The notes beneath the pieces are model-generated. The model saw nothing but the letters and a program-made list of their open reading frames with translations, was not told where the DNA came from and did no database searches. Made by a program: the position numbers and the translations under genes. Positions 1 through 6,370 of a stretch of DNA of 13,857 nt are shown one piece after another. The DNA is from Arthrobacter sp. (lineage in GTDB: Bacteria; Actinomycetota; Actinomycetes; Actinomycetales; Micrococcaceae): positions 1 through 13,857 of the forward strand of contig JAPSIT010000041.1 in NCBI GenBank assembly GCA_031178585.1. The letters run 5' to 3'. Position 1 is the stretch's first letter. Every line of letters starts with the position of its first letter.

Positions 1-806
1 GCCTTCGCGACGCCGCCGGCCGCTTTCTTTGATCCGTGGCGCTCGATCCAGATGGCGAGGCGGGACACTGCCAGGTTGATGGCGATGTAGATCGCCGCGG
101 CCACGAAGAATACGGGGAACAGGAACTGGGGGCCCAGGAAGTCGGCCATGACCTGGACGGCGCGGAGCAGTTCACCGTACGCGACGATGTAACCCAGTGA
201 CGTGTCCTTCAGCAGGACCACCAGCTGCGCCACGAGCGAGGGCAGCATGCGCCGGATCGCCTGCGGGAGCTCGACCGTCAGTCGGGACTGGAAGCTTGTC
301 AGCCCGATCGCAAGGCCGGCCTCGCGCTGTCCCTTCGGCAGGGACTGGATGCCCGCGCGGATGATCTCGGCGAAGATCGCGGCGTTGTACAGGACCAACC
401 CGGCGACCACGGCGATGAACGGACTGGTGGCGAACACCAGCAGGACGAACAGCATCATCAACACCACGGGCATGCCGCGGAAGAATTCCAACACGATCCT
501 CGTCGGTACCCGGATCCAGGGGACGTCCGAGATGCGCATCAGGCAGAGCAGCAGCCCCAAGGGGAAGGCAATCACGGCCGCGATGGCGGCGGCTCCCAAT
601 GTGGCGCCAATGCCGTCAAGAATCAGGGACCAGACATCCGCCTGGCCGAAGATCGCCCACCTCCGCGCCTCGAAAATTCCCTGCTGCGCCAGTGTGTAGA
701 GCGCAAAAGCGAGGAGGCCGCCGATGAGAACCACGCCGATGATCGAGCCGATGAGTGAAATTCTGCGGGCTTTGGGCCCGGGGACGTCGTAGAGAACGGA
801 GGTCAT
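1..806 (-). CDS. gluD: Glutamate-type amino acid ABC transporter permease GluD (3' end cut by window edge)
   Basis: This is the second inner-membrane permease of a polar amino-acid importer (His/Glu/Gln family). The frame opens with ATG at 806 and stays open for 268 codons to the window edge, so only the last few residues should be missing (about 273 aa is usual for the family, from memory). I translated it from the minus strand. Hydrophobic segments lie near residues 17-40, 65-90, 110-145, 190-212 and 228-255. The permease EAA loop, which contacts the ATPase, is at about 147-173 (EIIRAGIQSLPKGQREAGLA). The tail is basic. The ATG overlaps the gluC TGA in an ATGA arrangement, so translation is probably coupled, and GluC and GluD should form a heterodimer. 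Glutamate is inferred from family resemblance; aspartate or glutamine remain possible. Confidence 0.9.
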   Translation of the reverse strand, partial: MTSVLYDVPGPKARRISLIGSIIGVVLIGGLLAFALYTLAQQGIFEARRWAIFGQADVWSLILDGIGATLGAAAIAAVIAFPLGLLLCLMRISDVPWIRVPTRIVLEFFRGMPVVLMMLFVLLVFATSPFIAVVAGLVLYNAAIFAEIIRAGIQSLPKGQREAGLAIGLTSFQSRLTVELPQAIRRMLPSLVAQLVVLLKDTSLGYIVAYGELLRAVQVMADFLGPQFLFPVFFVAAAIYIAINLAVSRLAIWIERHGSKKAAGGVAK

Positions 807-1453
807 CGCGCGATCGCCACCTTTCGTTCGACCTGGTGGGCGAGGTAGCCCAGCGGCACTGTGATCAGGAGATAGAAGAATGCGACGCCCACCAGCACCC
901 ACATGACGGCATCGCCGTGGTCATTGGCCAGCTGCCTGCCGTAGCCGAACAGCTCCAGAACGAAGAAGGCACCGGCCACGGAGGAGTTCTTGACGAGTGC
1001 GATCAGGATGTTGATCAATGGCGGAATCACCGTGCGCAGGGCCTGGGGCAGGATCACCACGGACAGCACCTGGCCGAAGGTCATGCCGATGCTGCGCGCC
1101 GCCTCGGCCTGGCCCACGGGGACACTGTTGACGCCGGAGCGGACTGCTTCGGCGATGAAGGCGGCCGTGTAGGTGCTGAGCGCGATGATGGCCGCGATTT
1201 CGAACTGCTCGAACGTGACTCCGAGCCGGGGCAGGACGATGGCGGCGAAAAAGAAGGCGATGGTCAGTGGGGTGTTACGCACCACCTCTACGTAAGCCAT
1301 GCTGAACCCGCGCAGCGCCGCGACCGGGGATACCCGGGCGGCTGCCAGGAGCGTGCCCACGACAAGGGCGATGATGCCGGAAACGACGGCCAGGAACAGG
1401 GTTCTAAGAAAGCCGTCCCAGTATTGCGGGAGGCTTTCAATGATGACGTCCAT
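803..1453 (-). CDS. gluC: Glutamate-type amino acid ABC transporter permease GluC
   Basis: This 216-aa integral membrane permease is the partner of GluD in a polar amino-acid importer. An N-terminal amphipathic stretch (residues 1-15) precedes hydrophobic segments at about 17-38, 50-75, 85-102, and two more after the EAA loop. The EAA loop is at residues 101-128 (AEAVRSGVNSVPVGQAEAAR) and is the docking site for the ATPase. The length is normal for the family. The ATG at 1453 is supported by a Shine-Dalgarno GAAGGA at 1458-1463, 4 bases upstream. The gene lies 99 bases downstream of gluB, behind a long hairpin, and its TGA overlaps the gluD start. It is certainly an amino-acid permease of the HisM/GlnP type; the glutamate assignment rests on operon order and resemblance. 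Confidence 0.9.
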   Translation of the reverse strand: MDVIIESLPQYWDGFLRTLFLAVVSGIIALVVGTLLAAARVSPVAALRGFSMAYVEVVRNTPLTIAFFFAAIVLPRLGVTFEQFEIAAIIALSTYTAAFIAEAVRSGVNSVPVGQAEAARSIGMTFGQVLSVVILPQALRTVIPPLINILIALVKNSSVAGAFFVLELFGYGRQLANDHGDAVMWVLVGVAFFYLLITVPLGYLAHQVERKVAIAR

Positions 1454-1457
1454 AGAG

Positions 1458-1463
1458 TCCTTC
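1458..1463 (-). promoter_or_regulatory. Shine-Dalgarno of gluC
   Basis: GAAGGA on the minus strand, 4 bases before the gluC ATG. It shows that gluC has its own initiation site beyond the intercistronic hairpin and does not depend on coupling to gluB. Confidence 0.6.
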
Positions 1464-1499
1464 AGCTGCGTTTGTGGGAAATGTGCGGTAAATGAAAGC

Positions 1500-1543
1500 G
1501 GCGGTCACCGGAGCCGGGGATAGCCCGGTAACCGGTGACCGCC
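1500..1543 (-). terminator. Intercistronic hairpin between gluB and gluC (probable partial terminator or mRNA stabiliser)
   Basis: A perfect 12-bp inverted repeat (1500-1511 with 1532-1543, arm GGCGGTCACCGG) encloses a second 5-bp stem (CCGGG 1514-1518 with CCCGG 1524-1528). It starts 9 bases after the gluB stop on the minus strand. On the transcript it is followed by GCTTTCATTT, a weak U-rich stretch rather than a strong tract. Because gluC and gluD follow in the same operon, partial termination or 3'-end protection of the gluAB message is more likely than complete termination. Such elements favour excess binding protein over permease, as in other ABC-importer operons. Confidence 0.65.
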
Positions 1544-1552
1544 ACGCCTGTC

Positions 1553-2437
1553 TTAGTAGCGGTCGATCGTGGGAAGTTCCGGAGCCGTCTTGATGACTGC
1601 GCCGGCGGTGTCCTCCCAAGCCTTCTTGTAGGATCCGTCCTTTGCGAATTCCTCCAGCTGGTCATTGATCCAGGTGCGGAATTCGGTGTCGTCCTTCTTC
1701 AGGCCGATGCCGTAAGGCTCCTTGGTGAACGTCTCCTCGGAGGCGAGCTTGAAGGCGTCCGGTTCCTTGTTCACGAAGCCGGCCAGGATGACGTTGTCCG
1801 TGGTGATGGCCTCGACCTGGTTGTTGCGCAGCGGTTCAAGGCAGGCCGAGTAGGTGGTTGCCGGAACGAGGACAGCTCCGTACTTTTCCACGATGGTGCC
1901 GGCAGGAGTGGAACCGGTAACGGAGCAGACCTTCTTGCCCTTGACGTCTTCAGGCTTGGTGATGGTGGTGTTGTCCTTGTTCACCATGAGGGCCTGGCCT
2001 GCCTCGTAGTACGGGCCAGCGAAGTCCACTTCTGTTTTGCGCTTGTCGTTGATGGTGTAGGTGGCAATGATCATGTCCACCCTGCCCTGCTTGATGAACT
2101 GCTCGCGGTTGGCGGAGACGGTTTCCACCCATTCGATGTTGTCGGCGGAGATGCCGAGCTTGGCTGCGAGGAGCTTGCCGATCTCCACGTCAAAACCGAC
2201 CGGCTTGCCGTCCAGGCCCTTCTGGCCGAACAGCGGCTGGTCAAATTTCGTGCCGATAGTTACCTTGCCGGCGGAGGAGAGCTTCTCCATAGTGGAGCCG
2301 GCAGCAAAGCTGGGCTTCTCGACGGGGCTGGGGTTGGTACCGCCGCCGGTGCCGCCGCCACATGCGCTCAGGGTCAGTGCCAGGGCTGCGGATGCTGCTA
2401 CCAGAAGGGACTTCCTTCGGGTCAAAAATGCCTTCAT
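1553..2437 (-). CDS. gluB: Glutamate-type ABC transporter substrate-binding lipoprotein GluB
   Basis: This extracytoplasmic binding protein delivers the amino acid to GluCD. I chose the ATG at 2437 (294 aa) over one nine codons upstream. It gives a classic lipoprotein signal: basic MKAFLTRRKS, a hydrophobic core to about residue 22, and a lipobox LSAC with Cys26. It also has a Shine-Dalgarno GAAAGGA 5 bases away. After a Gly-rich linker comes a type-II periplasmic-binding-protein fold (SBP_bac_3): residues around 50-75 match the family start (KVTIGTKFDQPLFG), then the GFDVEIGKLLAAKLGI motif, and the second lobe after about 130. It lies 54 bases behind gluA. The downstream hairpin probably raises its yield relative to the permeases. 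Substrate identity is inferred. Confidence 0.92.
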   Translation of the reverse strand: MKAFLTRRKSLLVAASAALALTLSACGGGTGGGTNPSPVEKPSFAAGSTMEKLSSAGKVTIGTKFDQPLFGQKGLDGKPVGFDVEIGKLLAAKLGISADNIEWVETVSANREQFIKQGRVDMIIATYTINDKRKTEVDFAGPYYEAGQALMVNKDNTTITKPEDVKGKKVCSVTGSTPAGTIVEKYGAVLVPATTYSACLEPLRNNQVEAITTDNVILAGFVNKEPDAFKLASEETFTKEPYGIGLKKDDTEFRTWINDQLEEFAKDGSYKKAWEDTAGAVIKTAPELPTIDRY

Positions 2438-2442
2438 GACAT

Positions 2443-2449
2443 TCCTTTC
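2443..2449 (-). promoter_or_regulatory. Shine-Dalgarno that fixes the gluB start
   Basis: GAAAGGA on the minus strand, 5 bases before the ATG at 2437. It decides against the in-frame upstream ATG at 2464, which would put extra charged residues in front of the signal peptide. Confidence 0.65.
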
Positions 2450-2491
2450 ATTGGGCGGCCGCAAGGACGGCCAAGGGTGAACCCGGGAGGT

Positions 2492-3247
2492 TCAGTGAGT
2501 GAGGAGCTTGGACAGGAAATCCTTCGCCCGGCTGCTCTGGGGATTGGTGAAGAATTCTTCGGGTGTCGCGTCCTCAACGATCTGGCCGTCCGCCATGAAC
2601 ACCACGCGGTCCGCGGCCTTGCGGGCGAAGCCCATTTCGTGGGTGACCACGATCATGGTCATGCCCTCCTTGGCCAGCTGGATCATGACATCCAGGACCT
2701 CGTTGATCATTTCCGGATCGAGCGCGGAGGTGGGCTCATCGAACAGCATGACCTTCGGCTTCATGGCAAGGGCACGGGCAATTGCGACACGCTGCTGCTG
2801 GCCGCCGGAGAGCTGGGCGGGAAGCTTCGGAGCCTGGTGGCCAACGCCAACACGCTCGAGGAGGGCCATGGCTTCCTTGTCCGCCTCACCCTTGGACATG
2901 CCTTTGACCTTAATGGGTCCGAGGGTGACGTTTTCAAGGATGGTTTTGTGGGCAAAGAGGTTGAAGGACTGGAAAACCATTCCGACGTCGGCACGGAGGC
3001 GTGCGAGCTCCTTGCCTTCCTCAGGCAGGACTTTGCCGTCGATCCTGATTTCGCCGTTGTCGATGGTCTCAAGGCGGTTGATGGCCCGGCATAGTGTGGA
3101 CTTGCCCGAACCCGAGGGCCCGATGACCACAACGACCTCGCCTTTGCGGACCTGGAGATTAATGTCCTTCAGAACATGCAGCTGGCCGTAATGCTTGTTT
3201 ACGGCATTCAGGGAGACGAGCGCATTGTCGGGCACTTGAGTTGTCAT
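2492..3247 (-). CDS. gluA: Glutamate-type amino acid ABC transporter ATP-binding protein GluA
   Basis: This 251-aa cytoplasmic ATPase powers the GluBCD importer. All nucleotide-binding motifs are intact: Walker [10 protein letters not shown] at 43-51, Q-loop Gln93, signature LSGGQ at 146-150, Walker B VMLFDEP at 166-172, and H-loop His203. The length and the THEMGFAR segment are typical of the polar amino-acid subfamily (GlnQ/HisP). It is the first gene of the operon gluA-gluB-gluC-gluD. No Shine-Dalgarno is visible before the ATG at 3247. Instead a -10-like TAGATT ends 6 bases before it, so the message is probably leaderless. It is divergent from the LOG-family gene across 105 bases. The protein family is certain; the glutamate specificity is inferred. 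Confidence 0.94.
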   Translation of the reverse strand: MTTQVPDNALVSLNAVNKHYGQLHVLKDINLQVRKGEVVVVIGPSGSGKSTLCRAINRLETIDNGEIRIDGKVLPEEGKELARLRADVGMVFQSFNLFAHKTILENVTLGPIKVKGMSKGEADKEAMALLERVGVGHQAPKLPAQLSGGQQQRVAIARALAMKPKVMLFDEPTSALDPEMINEVLDVMIQLAKEGMTMIVVTHEMGFARKAADRVVFMADGQIVEDATPEEFFTNPQSSRAKDFLSKLLTH

Positions 3248-3253
3248 GAGAAG

Positions 3254-3259
3254 AATCTA
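3254..3259 (-). promoter_or_regulatory. Candidate leaderless -10 element of gluA
   Basis: On the minus strand TAGATT is followed by exactly 6 bases (CTTCTC) and then the gluA ATG. The TANNNT match and spacing place the transcription start at or next to the A of the ATG. No convincing -35 is visible at 16-18 bases. Confidence 0.5.
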
Positions 3260-3322
3260 TCGAAGAACTCTCACATATGACCGCAATCACTCCAACTTCC
3301 CGCTGATCGTAATTCAAGAGAT

Positions 3323-3340
3323 ACCTGCTGGTCAGCAGGT
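3323..3340. repeat. Perfect inverted repeat in the gluA/LOG divergent promoter region (candidate operator)
   Basis: ACCTGCTG-GT-CAGCAGGT is a perfect 8-bp inverted repeat with a 2-base centre. It directly abuts the candidate -10 hexamer of the LOG gene at 3341, so it occupies the -10/-35 spacer, a typical repressor position. It lies about 76-93 bases upstream of the gluA start. I cannot name the regulator. Confidence 0.5.
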
Positions 3341-3346
3341 TAGCCT
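3341..3346 (+). promoter_or_regulatory. Candidate leaderless -10 element of the LOG-family gene
   Basis: TAGCCT followed by 6 bases and then the ATG at 3353. No Shine-Dalgarno is present at normal spacing, which supports leaderless initiation. The identical hexamer and spacing occur before the MgtE-like gene on the other strand (12744-12749). Confidence 0.5.
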
Positions 3347-3352
3347 TGGACG

Positions 3353-4138
3353 ATGAGCATCAATGCAGATCCGTCTAAGTCCGCCCAGCCCCGCCGCAAG
3401 GGGCCCCTCGAGCTCCGCCGCAAGCAGGCAGCAGTGGAGATGTCGGACCAGCGGCTGCTCGACACCAAGGGCCCGGGCCACTTCATCCATACCGACCCGT
3501 GGCGGGTCATGCGCATCCAAAGCGAATTCGTTGAAGGCTTCGGTGCCCTGTCCGACCTTGGCCAGGCGGTGAGCGTCTTCGGTTCCGCCCGCACCAAACC
3601 CGGCAGCACGTTCTATGACATGGGCGTTGAGGTGGGGCGCAAGCTGGCAGAAGCCGGAGTCGCCGTCATCACCGGCGGGGGTCCCGGCTCCATGGAAGCC
3701 GCAAACCGGGGTGCCGTGGAGGGCAACGGCGTTTCCGTCGGCCTGGGAATCGAGCTGCCGTTCGAGCAGGGCCTGAACCAGTGGGTGGACCTGGGCATCA
3801 ACTTCCGTTATTTCTTCGCCCGGAAGACGATGTTCGTGAAGTACGCGCAGGGGTTCATTGTCCTGCCCGGCGGCCTTGGCACCCTCGACGAGCTGTTCGA
3901 AGCCATGGTTCTGGTGCAGACGCAGAAGGTGACCTCGTTCCCCATCGTTCTCCTCAGCTCTGCCTTCTGGGGTCCGATGCTCGAATGGATCAAGGGCACT
4001 CTCGTGGCGGAGGGGATGGTTTCCGAAAAGGACCTGGACTTGATCCAGGTGGTGGACACCCCGGAGGAGGCTGTGAACTTTGTCCTCCACGGCCACGTCC
4101 GGACGCCGTCCCCGGACGAGGAGCAGCGGCCTGAGTAG
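3353..4138 (+). CDS. LOG-family protein (TIGR00730; probable cytokinin riboside 5'-monophosphate phosphoribohydrolase)
   Basis: This 261-aa cytoplasmic protein has a Rossmann-like lysine-decarboxylase-like fold. The diagnostic LOG motifs are present: GGGPGSMEAA at 108-117 and PGGLGTLDE at 172-180, the latter with the active-site Glu180. Family members hydrolyse the N-glycosidic bond of nucleoside 5'-monophosphates. In Mycobacterium tuberculosis the homologue Rv1205 releases cytokinins, but the substrate here is unproven. Residues 1-60 are a basic extension followed by a conserved linker, as in other actinobacterial members. It starts a plus-strand run with the DivIVA-domain gene and is divergent from gluA. 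The start lacks a Shine-Dalgarno and fits leaderless initiation. The name 'lysine decarboxylase', seen in old annotations, should not be used. Confidence 0.9.
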   Translation: MSINADPSKSAQPRRKGPLELRRKQAAVEMSDQRLLDTKGPGHFIHTDPWRVMRIQSEFVEGFGALSDLGQAVSVFGSARTKPGSTFYDMGVEVGRKLAEAGVAVITGGGPGSMEAANRGAVEGNGVSVGLGIELPFEQGLNQWVDLGINFRYFFARKTMFVKYAQGFIVLPGGLGTLDELFEAMVLVQTQKVTSFPIVLLSSAFWGPMLEWIKGTLVAEGMVSEKDLDLIQVVDTPEEAVNFVLHGHVRTPSPDEEQRPE

Positions 4139-4157
4139 CCGCGGCGCCGGCGTCTGG

Positions 4158-4163
4158 CACGAT
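4158..4163 (+). promoter_or_regulatory. Candidate -10 element before the DivIVA-domain gene
   Basis: CACGAT followed by 7 bases and then GTG at 4171. It departs from TANNNT at the first base, so support is weaker than for the other sites. If real, it makes GTG 4171 the start of a leaderless message and excludes ATG 4162, which it overlaps. Confidence 0.35.
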
Positions 4164-4170
4164 GGATGAT

Positions 4171-4596
4171 GTGAGCAACTTCCTCGTCTTCCTTGCGATC
4201 GTCCTGATCGGCGTCGCCGCCATCTTCGGGACCGACCTTGGAGCCAAGATCTTCCGAAAGAAACCTTCAAGCACGCCGCTGACCGACGGCGGCTTGGAAG
4301 AGCCGGTGGCGTCGCTTCCTCCCGTCCTGCTGCCGGAGGAAGCGAAACCGGACGACATTGACCGGGTGCGCTTCGCCCTTGGCCTGCGCGGCTACCGGAT
4401 GGACCAGGTGGATCAGGTCCTCGACGATCTGCGGGACCAGCTTGCGGCAAAGGACGCCGAGATCGCAGGACTGCGCGCCCACCTCCGGGGTGAGATCCCC
4501 GGCACGGCCGAGGCGAATGCCCTGCCCGTGATCCATACCAACAACGGGGAGACCCCGGCTCCCACCGACCGGCATGTCGCCGAGGAGCGGTCTTGA
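4171..4596 (+). CDS. Membrane-anchored DivIVA-domain protein
   Basis: This is a small bitopic protein of 141 aa from GTG 4171, or 144 aa from ATG 4162. The first ~20 residues form one hydrophobic helix (SNFLVFLAIVLIGVAAIFG). A Pro/Glu-rich linker follows, then a DivIVA-type segment near residues 65-105 (RVRFALGLRGYRMDQVDQVL and the coiled coil after it), and a disordered tail. DivIVA-type domains bind curved or polar membrane and organise apical growth in actinobacteria. The short length and the N-terminal membrane helix differ from Wag31/DivIVA itself, so this is an accessory protein, not the main scaffold. Its TGA overlaps the TTG start of the glycosyltransferase gene, so the two are probably made together. 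The exact start is uncertain by three codons. Confidence 0.75.
   Translation: MSNFLVFLAIVLIGVAAIFGTDLGAKIFRKKPSSTPLTDGGLEEPVASLPPVLLPEEAKPDDIDRVRFALGLRGYRMDQVDQVLDDLRDQLAAKDAEIAGLRAHLRGEIPGTAEANALPVIHTNNGETPAPTDRHVAEERS
4582..4587 (+). promoter_or_regulatory. Shine-Dalgarno that fixes the TTG start of the PIG-V-like gene
   Basis: GAGGAG lies 5 bases before TTG 4593. It makes this rare start codon credible and couples the gene to the end of the upstream reading frame. Confidence 0.65.
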
Positions 4597-5894
4597 CCGG
4601 TCCGACTTCCGGTTCCGCACGAACAGATGATCGCCCGCGGCCGTCTGCTGTGACCGCAACGTTGGCAGCCGCCACCGGACGGCTTTGGGGGAAGGCCGTG
4701 CGGTGGCCCTGGTGGGTACAGGTTGCCGTCATCTATGTGGCGGCCCGCGTGGTGAGCGCCTGCATCTTCATGGCTGCAGCCCTGCACCAGGGGGTGAACC
4801 CGTGGTTCCCCCCCAAGCCTGACTACTGGCAGTTCATCAACACCTGGGATGCACGCTGGTACGGCGAAGTCATCGACAACGGTTACCCCACGGAACTTCC
4901 GGTCGACAGTGCAGGGAGCGTCCAGGAGAACGCCTGGGCGTTTTATCCGCTGTTTCCACTGCTGGGACGGGCGCTCTCGGCCGCCACCGGACTTATCCCT
5001 CCAGTCTCCCTGACCCTCATCGCAATGCTTGCCGGCCTCGCTGCGTCCTTCGTTGTCTACTCCCTGTTCCGTCACCGGGCGGCACATGGAGCGGCGCTGT
5101 GGGGGGTGGCCTTCTTTGCCACGTTTCCGGTAAGCGCCATACTCCAGGTTCCCTATGCGGAATCCCTGAACATGCTCCTGCTCGCCTCAGCGTTGCTGCT
5201 CGTACTCCGGCGGCACTACCTGCTGGCCATTCCGGTAGTGGTGCTGATGGCCCTCTCCCGGCCGACCGGTGTTCCCTTCGCAGCCATGGCCGGAATCCTC
5301 TTCCTGTACCGCGTGTGGGAGGCCTGGCAGGGCATGGGGCGGAGGACTGACCCGGGCCGCCATCACGGAAGAGCTCACAGCCCCCGCGAGCTCTGGGCGC
5401 TCGCGGCCCTGACTGCAGCCAGCGGGATCTCCGCGCTCCTGTGGCCCGCCATCGCCTGGGCAACCACCGGCGACATCGCGGCCTACACCAAGACCGAGAC
5501 GGTGTGGCGCGGGCACGACCTTGTGCCCTTCAAACCGTGGTTTGATACCGGCGTCCTCCTCTTCGGCCCGGTGCTGGGTCTTGCCGCACCGTTTGTGTTC
5601 GTTGCGGTGTTCTCACTGTTCCTGCTGTCGCGGCCGGTTGCGCATCTTGGGACAGAATTGCGGCTGTGGTGCGCCTGCTACATGGGCTACCTGATCGTGT
5701 TCCTGCACCCGCAGACCAGCACGTTCCGGATGCTGCTGCCGCTGTTTCCCCTGGCGCTGGGTGCTGTCCTGGTGTCCCGTTCGAAGGCCTACCGGGGAGC
5801 GGTCCTGACAATGTTCATCCTGCTGCAGATCGTCTGGGTCGTCTGGCTGTGGGCATGGGCTGAGCTTCCCGGCGGCGGTGACTACCCGCCCTAA
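4593..5894 (+). CDS. PIG-V-like GT-C mannosyltransferase, integral membrane
   Basis: This 433-aa polytopic membrane protein belongs to the GT-C glycosyltransferases and resembles the GPI mannosyltransferase II (PIG-V) family. After a ~40-residue cytoplasmic N-terminus comes a first helix at about 42-62. An outer loop follows with WDARWY at 85-90, where the acidic Asp86 is the expected catalytic or donor-binding residue, and the conserved AFYPLFPLLGR at 116-126. Roughly nine further hydrophobic segments follow, with the last at the C-terminus. Such enzymes take polyprenyl-phosphate-mannose and act on the outer face of the membrane; bacteria have no GPI, so the acceptor (lipoglycan or glycoprotein) is unknown. 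The TTG start overlaps the upstream stop (TTGA) and has a well-placed GAGGAG. I see no clear terminator after it. Confidence 0.82.
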   Translation: MTGPTSGSARTDDRPRPSAVTATLAAATGRLWGKAVRWPWWVQVAVIYVAARVVSACIFMAAALHQGVNPWFPPKPDYWQFINTWDARWYGEVIDNGYPTELPVDSAGSVQENAWAFYPLFPLLGRALSAATGLIPPVSLTLIAMLAGLAASFVVYSLFRHRAAHGAALWGVAFFATFPVSAILQVPYAESLNMLLLASALLLVLRRHYLLAIPVVVLMALSRPTGVPFAAMAGILFLYRVWEAWQGMGRRTDPGRHHGRAHSPRELWALAALTAASGISALLWPAIAWATTGDIAAYTKTETVWRGHDLVPFKPWFDTGVLLFGPVLGLAAPFVFVAVFSLFLLSRPVAHLGTELRLWCACYMGYLIVFLHPQTSTFRMLLPLFPLALGAVLVSRSKAYRGAVLTMFILLQIVWVVWLWAWAELPGGGDYPP

Positions 5895-6073
5895 CCGGGC
5901 TGTCCGTCCCGGGCTGAGCCGCCGGGAATCACGGCCGGAGCGATTGTCCATCGATTAGCTACAGACGGGTAATTACAGGATAATAGGGGTTAAGCAAGGA
6001 CAAATAGCATTTCGAAGACTTCACCCATGGCGGCTGCCGAAACCAGTCGCCAGGCGGCTTGTTTGACCATGCG

Positions 6074-6100
6074 GACTCAGCCCGGCCGGGCTGCTCAGTC
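6074..6100 (+). repeat. GC-rich palindrome in the DUF3117 leader
   Basis: CAGCCCGGCCGGGCTG (6078-6093) is a perfect 16-bp palindrome. GACT (6074-6077) and AGTC (6097-6100) extend the pairing across a 3-base bulge. It ends 11 bases before the Shine-Dalgarno. As RNA it could fold next to the ribosome site; as DNA it could bind a dimeric regulator. With no unpaired centre, operator and hairpin are both possible. Confidence 0.5.
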
Positions 6101-6111
6101 CTGGGACTACT

Positions 6112-6118
6112 GGAGGGG
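6112..6118 (+). promoter_or_regulatory. Shine-Dalgarno of the DUF3117 gene
   Basis: GGAGGGG, 9 bases before ATG 6128. It excludes the upstream in-frame ATG at 6059, whose added residues have no family resemblance. Confidence 0.65.
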
Positions 6119-6127
6119 ATATTCCTC

Positions 6128-6295
6128 ATGGCGGCTATGAAACCACGCACCGGCGACGGCCCTATGGAAGTAACCAAGGAGGGCCGCAGCCTGATTATGC
6201 GTGTGCCGCTCGAAGGCGGGGGGCGGCTCGTCGTCGAACTCAATGCCGCTGAGGCGGCCAACCTCAAGGAATGCCTCGTAGGCGTTACCGAATAG
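6128..6295 (+). CDS. DUF3117 family small protein
   Basis: A 55-aa protein of unknown function, recognised from its near-invariant start (MAAMKPRTGDGPMEVTKEGR) and the following RVPLEGGGRLVVEL. It matches the actinobacterial DUF3117 family, of which Rv1211 is the M. tuberculosis member as I recall. The sequence suggests a compact beta-rich fold (a strand at about 20-27, a Gly-Gly-Gly turn, a strand at 32-38) and a short C-terminal helix. There is no signal peptide or membrane segment, so it is cytoplasmic. It is monocistronic: a strong Shine-Dalgarno lies before it and an intrinsic terminator begins 5 bases after the stop. That isolation, with the structured leader, suggests independent control. 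No function should be assigned. Confidence 0.9.
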   Translation: MAAMKPRTGDGPMEVTKEGRSLIMRVPLEGGGRLVVELNAAEAANLKECLVGVTE

Positions 6296-6300
6296 TTTGC

Positions 6301-6345
6301 AGGCAGGGCCTGCAGCCGGAAGGCTGCGAGCCCTGCCTCACTTTT
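6301..6345 (+). terminator. Rho-independent terminator after DUF3117
   Basis: A nested hairpin: outer 9-bp arms AGGCAGGGC (6301-6309) and GCCCTGCCT (6330-6338), inner 6-bp arms GCAGCC (6312-6317) and GGCTGC (6322-6327) closed by a GGAA loop, then CAC and five T. The T-tract is only on the plus-strand side, so it ends the DUF3117 transcript and not the convergent methyltransferase transcript. Confidence 0.88.
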
Positions 6346-6370
6346 TGGCTGCGGCTTCTGGACCGGCCCT

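Larger units (their letters stand above)
5895..6127. other. Intergenic region before the DUF3117 gene
   Basis: These 233 bases hold no credible gene. The middle (about 5951-6015) is unusually AT-rich for this genome and contains a -10-like GATAAT at 5980-5985 without a clear -35; it may hold the DUF3117 promoter. The 3' part holds a GC-rich palindrome (6078-6093) and the Shine-Dalgarno GGAGGGG (6112-6118). A long leader of about 130 bases would follow if transcription starts near 5990. No terminator for the upstream glycosyltransferase is obvious. Confidence 0.5.

Noticed and set aside
1535..3094. Long plus-strand open frame of 519 codons antisense to gluB and gluA
   Set aside because: It is a shadow of two certain genes in a high-GC genome. 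Its translation is Gly/Asp/His-rich with no domain and it crosses the gluA-gluB gap without meaning.
3332..4732. Minus-strand open frame of 466 codons opposite the LOG and DivIVA-domain genes
   Set aside because: It is antisense to well-recognised proteins, rich in Arg, Pro, Gly and His, and has no family signature.
5880..5945. Possible terminator after the PIG-V-like gene
   Set aside because: The CCGGGCT motif occurs twice in direct, not inverted, orientation, and no T-tract follows. I found no convincing stem.
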